A DNA stretch of 64,000 nt, taken from NCBI RefSeq assembly GCF_026340675.1, contig NZ_JAPEOX010000002.1, positions 1,674,001-1,738,000 on the forward strand, written 5' to 3'. Below the pieces are notes generated by a model, which saw nothing but the letters and a program-made list of their open reading frames with translations, was not told where the DNA came from and did no database searches. This stretch comes from Streptomyces sp. NBC_01264. Lineage in GTDB: Bacteria; Actinomycetota; Actinomycetes; Streptomycetales; Streptomycetaceae. Below, piece by piece: positions 61,800 to 64,000 of this stretch (the first letter of the stretch is position 1; the number at the start of each line of letters is the position of its first letter). The translations under genes and the position numbers were made by a program.

Positions 61800-62971
61800 C
61801 GGCGGGCCATGTACGCCTGGAAAGCCTTGTAGAGGGCCGTGTTGGCGTATCCGTCCATGGAGGTCTCCCACTCGCCGAGGGTTTCGACGACCTGCCCGCC
61901 GGTGCCGAGCTTCCAGCGCAGCAGCCCGAAGGAACGTTCGTCGGGGTCGAGGGTGGAGGGTACCCCGCGCATGTCGTATTCGTCCGCTCCGAGGGCATGT
62001 GCGTCACACATCATGCGCCACTGCAGGGCGTTGCTGGGGCGGACCTCGCGGCGGTGGTCCGCGGAGGCGCCGGTCTGGTACCAGACCCGGCTGCCGGCCA
62101 CGATCATGGTGTGCGCGGCGAGGATCTCGCCCTGGTGGATGCCCAGGTAGAGGCGCATGCGGCCGGGTTCCTCGGCGTTCAGGACCTCGTACTGCTGCTG
62201 GTAGTACGCGAGCGAGCGGCCGAGGCGGAAGCCGTCGCGTTCCTCGGTGATGCGCAGCAGCCGGTAGAACTCGGGGAGCTCGGCGGCGCCTCCGAGGACC
62301 GTCTCGACCCCCGCCTTCGTGGCCTTGCGCACATTGCGCCGCCATTCCTGGTTCAGTCCCGACCACAGGTCGTCGAGGGTGCGCCCGGCGAGCGGGACGC
62401 GGAAGACGTGGCGGGGCTGGGCGTCGCCATCGTCCTCGCCCCCGCAGCGCTTCCAGCCGCGGGTGCGCAGCCGGTCGGCGAGCGCGGCGCCGACCGGGTC
62501 GACCTCGGTGGCGAGCACGTCGGAGATCTGCCGGCCCGGGCCGGTGCCGGCCTTGGCGGCGGCCGCGTCCCAGCGGCGGTAGGCGGGGGTCGGACCGATG
62601 CGGACGGCGAAGGCGCCGGAGGCCTTGAGGTGGTTCTTGAGGGGGGTCAGCCAGCGGTCGATGTCGGGGTCGGCCCAGTCGGCGACGGGCCCTTCGGGCA
62701 GGTAGGCGAAGTATTTGCGGGTGCCCGGGAATTGACGGTAGAGAACGAGCCCGGCCCCCTCCAATTCACCGCCGGGGTAGTGCCATCCGACCCTTTCCGA
62801 GCGCCAAAGGTCCTTTACGTCACCCCAGGACGGGTACTGGAGAAAGCTGGCCCGGCCATGCCGGGAAAGGAATGCCTGATATTCCGGAACGGACAGCGAG
62901 CGCACGGTGAGCTCCCTGTCCCGGCTTCGGGTCTGCTGCGGCTGGGTGGGGGTCACGAGCAGTGCACACAC
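61796..62971 (-). CDS. femX: FemX/FemAB-family peptidyltransferase for peptidoglycan cross-bridge
   Basis: A 391-residue FemABX-fold enzyme that adds an amino acid from aminoacyl-tRNA to the peptidoglycan stem. Typical segments: RASFLQYPSWGDVKDLWRSE near residue 45, YFAYLPEGPVADW, VFRVPLAGRTLDDLWSGLNQ then EWRRNVRKATKAGVETVLGG near residue 215, and VWYQTGASADHRREVRPSNA with LQWRMMCDAHALGADEYDMR. GTG 62971 has AGGAAGG upstream. It is coupled to murJ by a 4-base overlap; both serve wall synthesis. Confidence 0.88.
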   Translation of the reverse strand: MCALLVTPTQPQQTRSRDRELTVRSLSVPEYQAFLSRHGRASFLQYPSWGDVKDLWRSERVGWHYPGGELEGAGLVLYRQFPGTRKYFAYLPEGPVADWADPDIDRWLTPLKNHLKASGAFAVRIGPTPAYRRWDAAAAKAGTGPGRQISDVLATEVDPVGAALADRLRTRGWKRCGGEDDGDAQPRHVFRVPLAGRTLDDLWSGLNQEWRRNVRKATKAGVETVLGGAAELPEFYRLLRITEERDGFRLGRSLAYYQQQYEVLNAEEPGRMRLYLGIHQGEILAAHTMIVAGSRVWYQTGASADHRREVRPSNALQWRMMCDAHALGADEYDMRGVPSTLDPDERSFGLLRWKLGTGGQVVETLGEWETSMDGYANTALYKAFQAYMARR

Positions 62972-63132
62972 GGCTGACCGGCCTTCCTGTACGTCCTGTA
63001 CGCCCAAATCGGTGGATGTACAGGACTCTCACAGGTGCCCGTGACCGCCGTGTCCGGCGATTGTGACCGGACGATGACCGTATCGCTGCGGTCCATGTCA
63101 CATGGGAAATCCTGAAGTTTTCCTGATCTCCC

Positions 63133-63160
63133 GCAACCTAGAGTTGTTCCGTGCGCATCT
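63133..63160 (+). promoter_or_regulatory. Possible sigma-E-like promoter of the L,D-transpeptidase gene
   Basis: GCAACCT (63133-63139) and TCT (63158-63160) with about 20 bases between AAC and TCT resemble ECF sigma-E-type promoters that drive cell-envelope genes in Streptomyces. The predicted start is about 30 bases before the TTG start codon. No test is possible from sequence alone. Confidence 0.3.
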
Positions 63161-63197
63161 TCTTTTGCGGACGATCATTACTTCGGAGGGGTTTTCG

Positions 63198-64000
63198 TTG
63201 AGCCGCACACGCCGGGTCTTCTCTGTACGCAGCCGCACCGCCATCGCGGCCGGTACCGCTTTGCTGGCCGCCTCACTTGCGGCCTGCGGTGGTGGCGCCG
63301 CCGCGGGTGGCGGAGCCAAGGCTGAGATGAAGGAGAAGCCGGCCATGGCGGTCTCGGTGAACCTCACCGGCGACCAGGTGAAGGCGGGCGCGCCGGTGAC
63401 CGTGACGATCGCGGACGGGAAGCTCGCCTCCGTGAAGGTCACGGACGCCAAGGGCGGGGAGCTGCCCGGGCAGATATCCGAGGACGGCAAGACCTGGACC
63501 TCGCAGGGCAACGCCCTGCCCTCGGCGGAGTACAAGGTCGAGGCCCAGAACACGGACAGCCAGAGCGCGACCACCACGTTCAAGACCTCGGCTCCCGACA
63601 AGGTGAACAAGGTCTCGATCAACATCTCCAAGGGCGCCACCGTGGGTGTGGCCATGCCGGTCTCGATCGTCTTCGACAACCCGGTGAAGAACAAGGCCGA
63701 GGTCGAGAAGCAGCTCAAGGTCACCACCTCGGACAACACCGTGGGCTCCTGGGGCTGGATCAAGGACTACTCGGGCCGGGACCGGGTGGACTGGCGCCCC
63801 AAGGAGTACTGGAAGTCCGGCACCGACGTGAAGGTCCAGATGAACCTGAACGGTGTCGACTCCGGCCCGGGCGGTGGGATGTTCGTGAAGGACTACAACA
63901 CTGAGTTCAAGATCGGCAAGGACCGCCAGATCAAGGTGGACCTCAACTCCAAGCAGATGTCGGTCACCGAAGGCGGCCAGACCGTCGACACCATCCCGAT
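63198..64000 (+). CDS. L,D-transpeptidase lipoprotein, N-terminal part (cut by window end)
   Basis: About 267 residues seen. It has a signal peptide with lipobox ASLAACGGGAAAGG (Cys near residue 33), then Ig-like domains of the Ldt type: AMAVSVNLTGDQVKAGAPVT and VNKVSINISKGATVGVAMPV with SIVFDNPVKNKAEVEKQLKV. The YkuD catalytic domain starts near the end of the window (IKVDLNSKQMSVTEGGQTVD), so the catalytic Cys is not visible. TTG 63198 has GGAGG eight bases upstream. The protein forms 3-3 peptidoglycan cross-links. It is divergent from femX. Confidence 0.9.
   Translation, partial: MSRTRRVFSVRSRTAIAAGTALLAASLAACGGGAAAGGGAKAEMKEKPAMAVSVNLTGDQVKAGAPVTVTIADGKLASVKVTDAKGGELPGQISEDGKTWTSQGNALPSAEYKVEAQNTDSQSATTTFKTSAPDKVNKVSINISKGATVGVAMPVSIVFDNPVKNKAEVEKQLKVTTSDNTVGSWGWIKDYSGRDRVDWRPKEYWKSGTDVKVQMNLNGVDSGPGGGMFVKDYNTEFKIGKDRQIKVDLNSKQMSVTEGGQTVDTIP

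Noticed and set aside
63098..63763. A minus-strand frame opposite the L,D-transpeptidase gene
   Set aside because: Antisense to a lipoprotein with a good signal peptide and Ig-like domains; composition (Ser/Thr/Val) is a mirror artefact.

Overview
The window reads as a chromosomal segment of a Streptomyces-like actinomycete. Evidence is the very high GC, near-universal G/C third codon positions, GTG and TTG starts, leaderless or short-leader genes, and protein families typical of the genus (ROK regulator, sugar ABC importer, F420-linked oxidoreductases, Sfp-type PPTase, MurJ/FemX/Ldt cell-wall genes). The species cannot be named from the sequence.

1-15.9 kb: MarR regulator and CPA2 antiporter (cut by the window edge); a PiT phosphate transporter gene split by a 1,493-bp IS110-group element at 2506-3998; FUSC membrane protein; FAD amine-oxidase-like protein; inositol-phosphatase family protein; secreted esterase; a small secreted peptide; a second IS (9793-11408, 12-bp TIRs, 5-bp target duplication); an HTH/NB-ARC/TPR regulator; AhpD-like and DUF1801 proteins; a PPTase.

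15.9-31.8 kb: a probable beta-1,3-glucan (laminarin-type) utilisation locus: ABC ATPase, ROK repressor, binding protein and two permeases, GH1 beta-glucosidase, GH55 exo-glucanase with a CBM32, a clan-A glycosidase with two CBM32-like domains, and a GH3 beta-glucosidase. The logic is secreted depolymerases, ABC uptake of oligosaccharides, and cytoplasmic GH1/GH3 hydrolysis. GAGAGCGCTCTC palindromes lie upstream of the ATPase and the GH55 gene.

31.8-46.8 kb: a secreted zinc protease, then a rearranged region. An operon of nitrilase/beta-ureidopropionase, class III aminotransferase, dihydropyrimidinase and LLM oxidoreductase has had its dihydropyrimidinase gene cut at the codon of the carboxylated lysine by a 7,397-bp segment (36768-44164) flanked by a 5-bp direct repeat. 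The segment carries cydAB, an MFS transporter, and a second, intact copy of the LLM and dihydropyrimidinase genes; the older LLM copy is decayed.

46.8-64 kb: a large proline/glycine-rich protein, a PPOX F420 protein, a MarR/metallo-beta-lactamase deletion scar, an alginate-lyase-like lipoprotein, a small XRE regulator divergent from a methionine aminopeptidase, gamma-glutamyltransferase, a conserved hypothetical, a cytochrome P450, a two-component system with a linked lipoprotein, and a cell-wall group (MurJ, FemX, L,D-transpeptidase, the last cut by the window end).

The most informative signal is in the IS110 element. Its left end holds a readable bridge-RNA-like region whose donor guides match both element ends, and joining the ends would create a near-consensus promoter.
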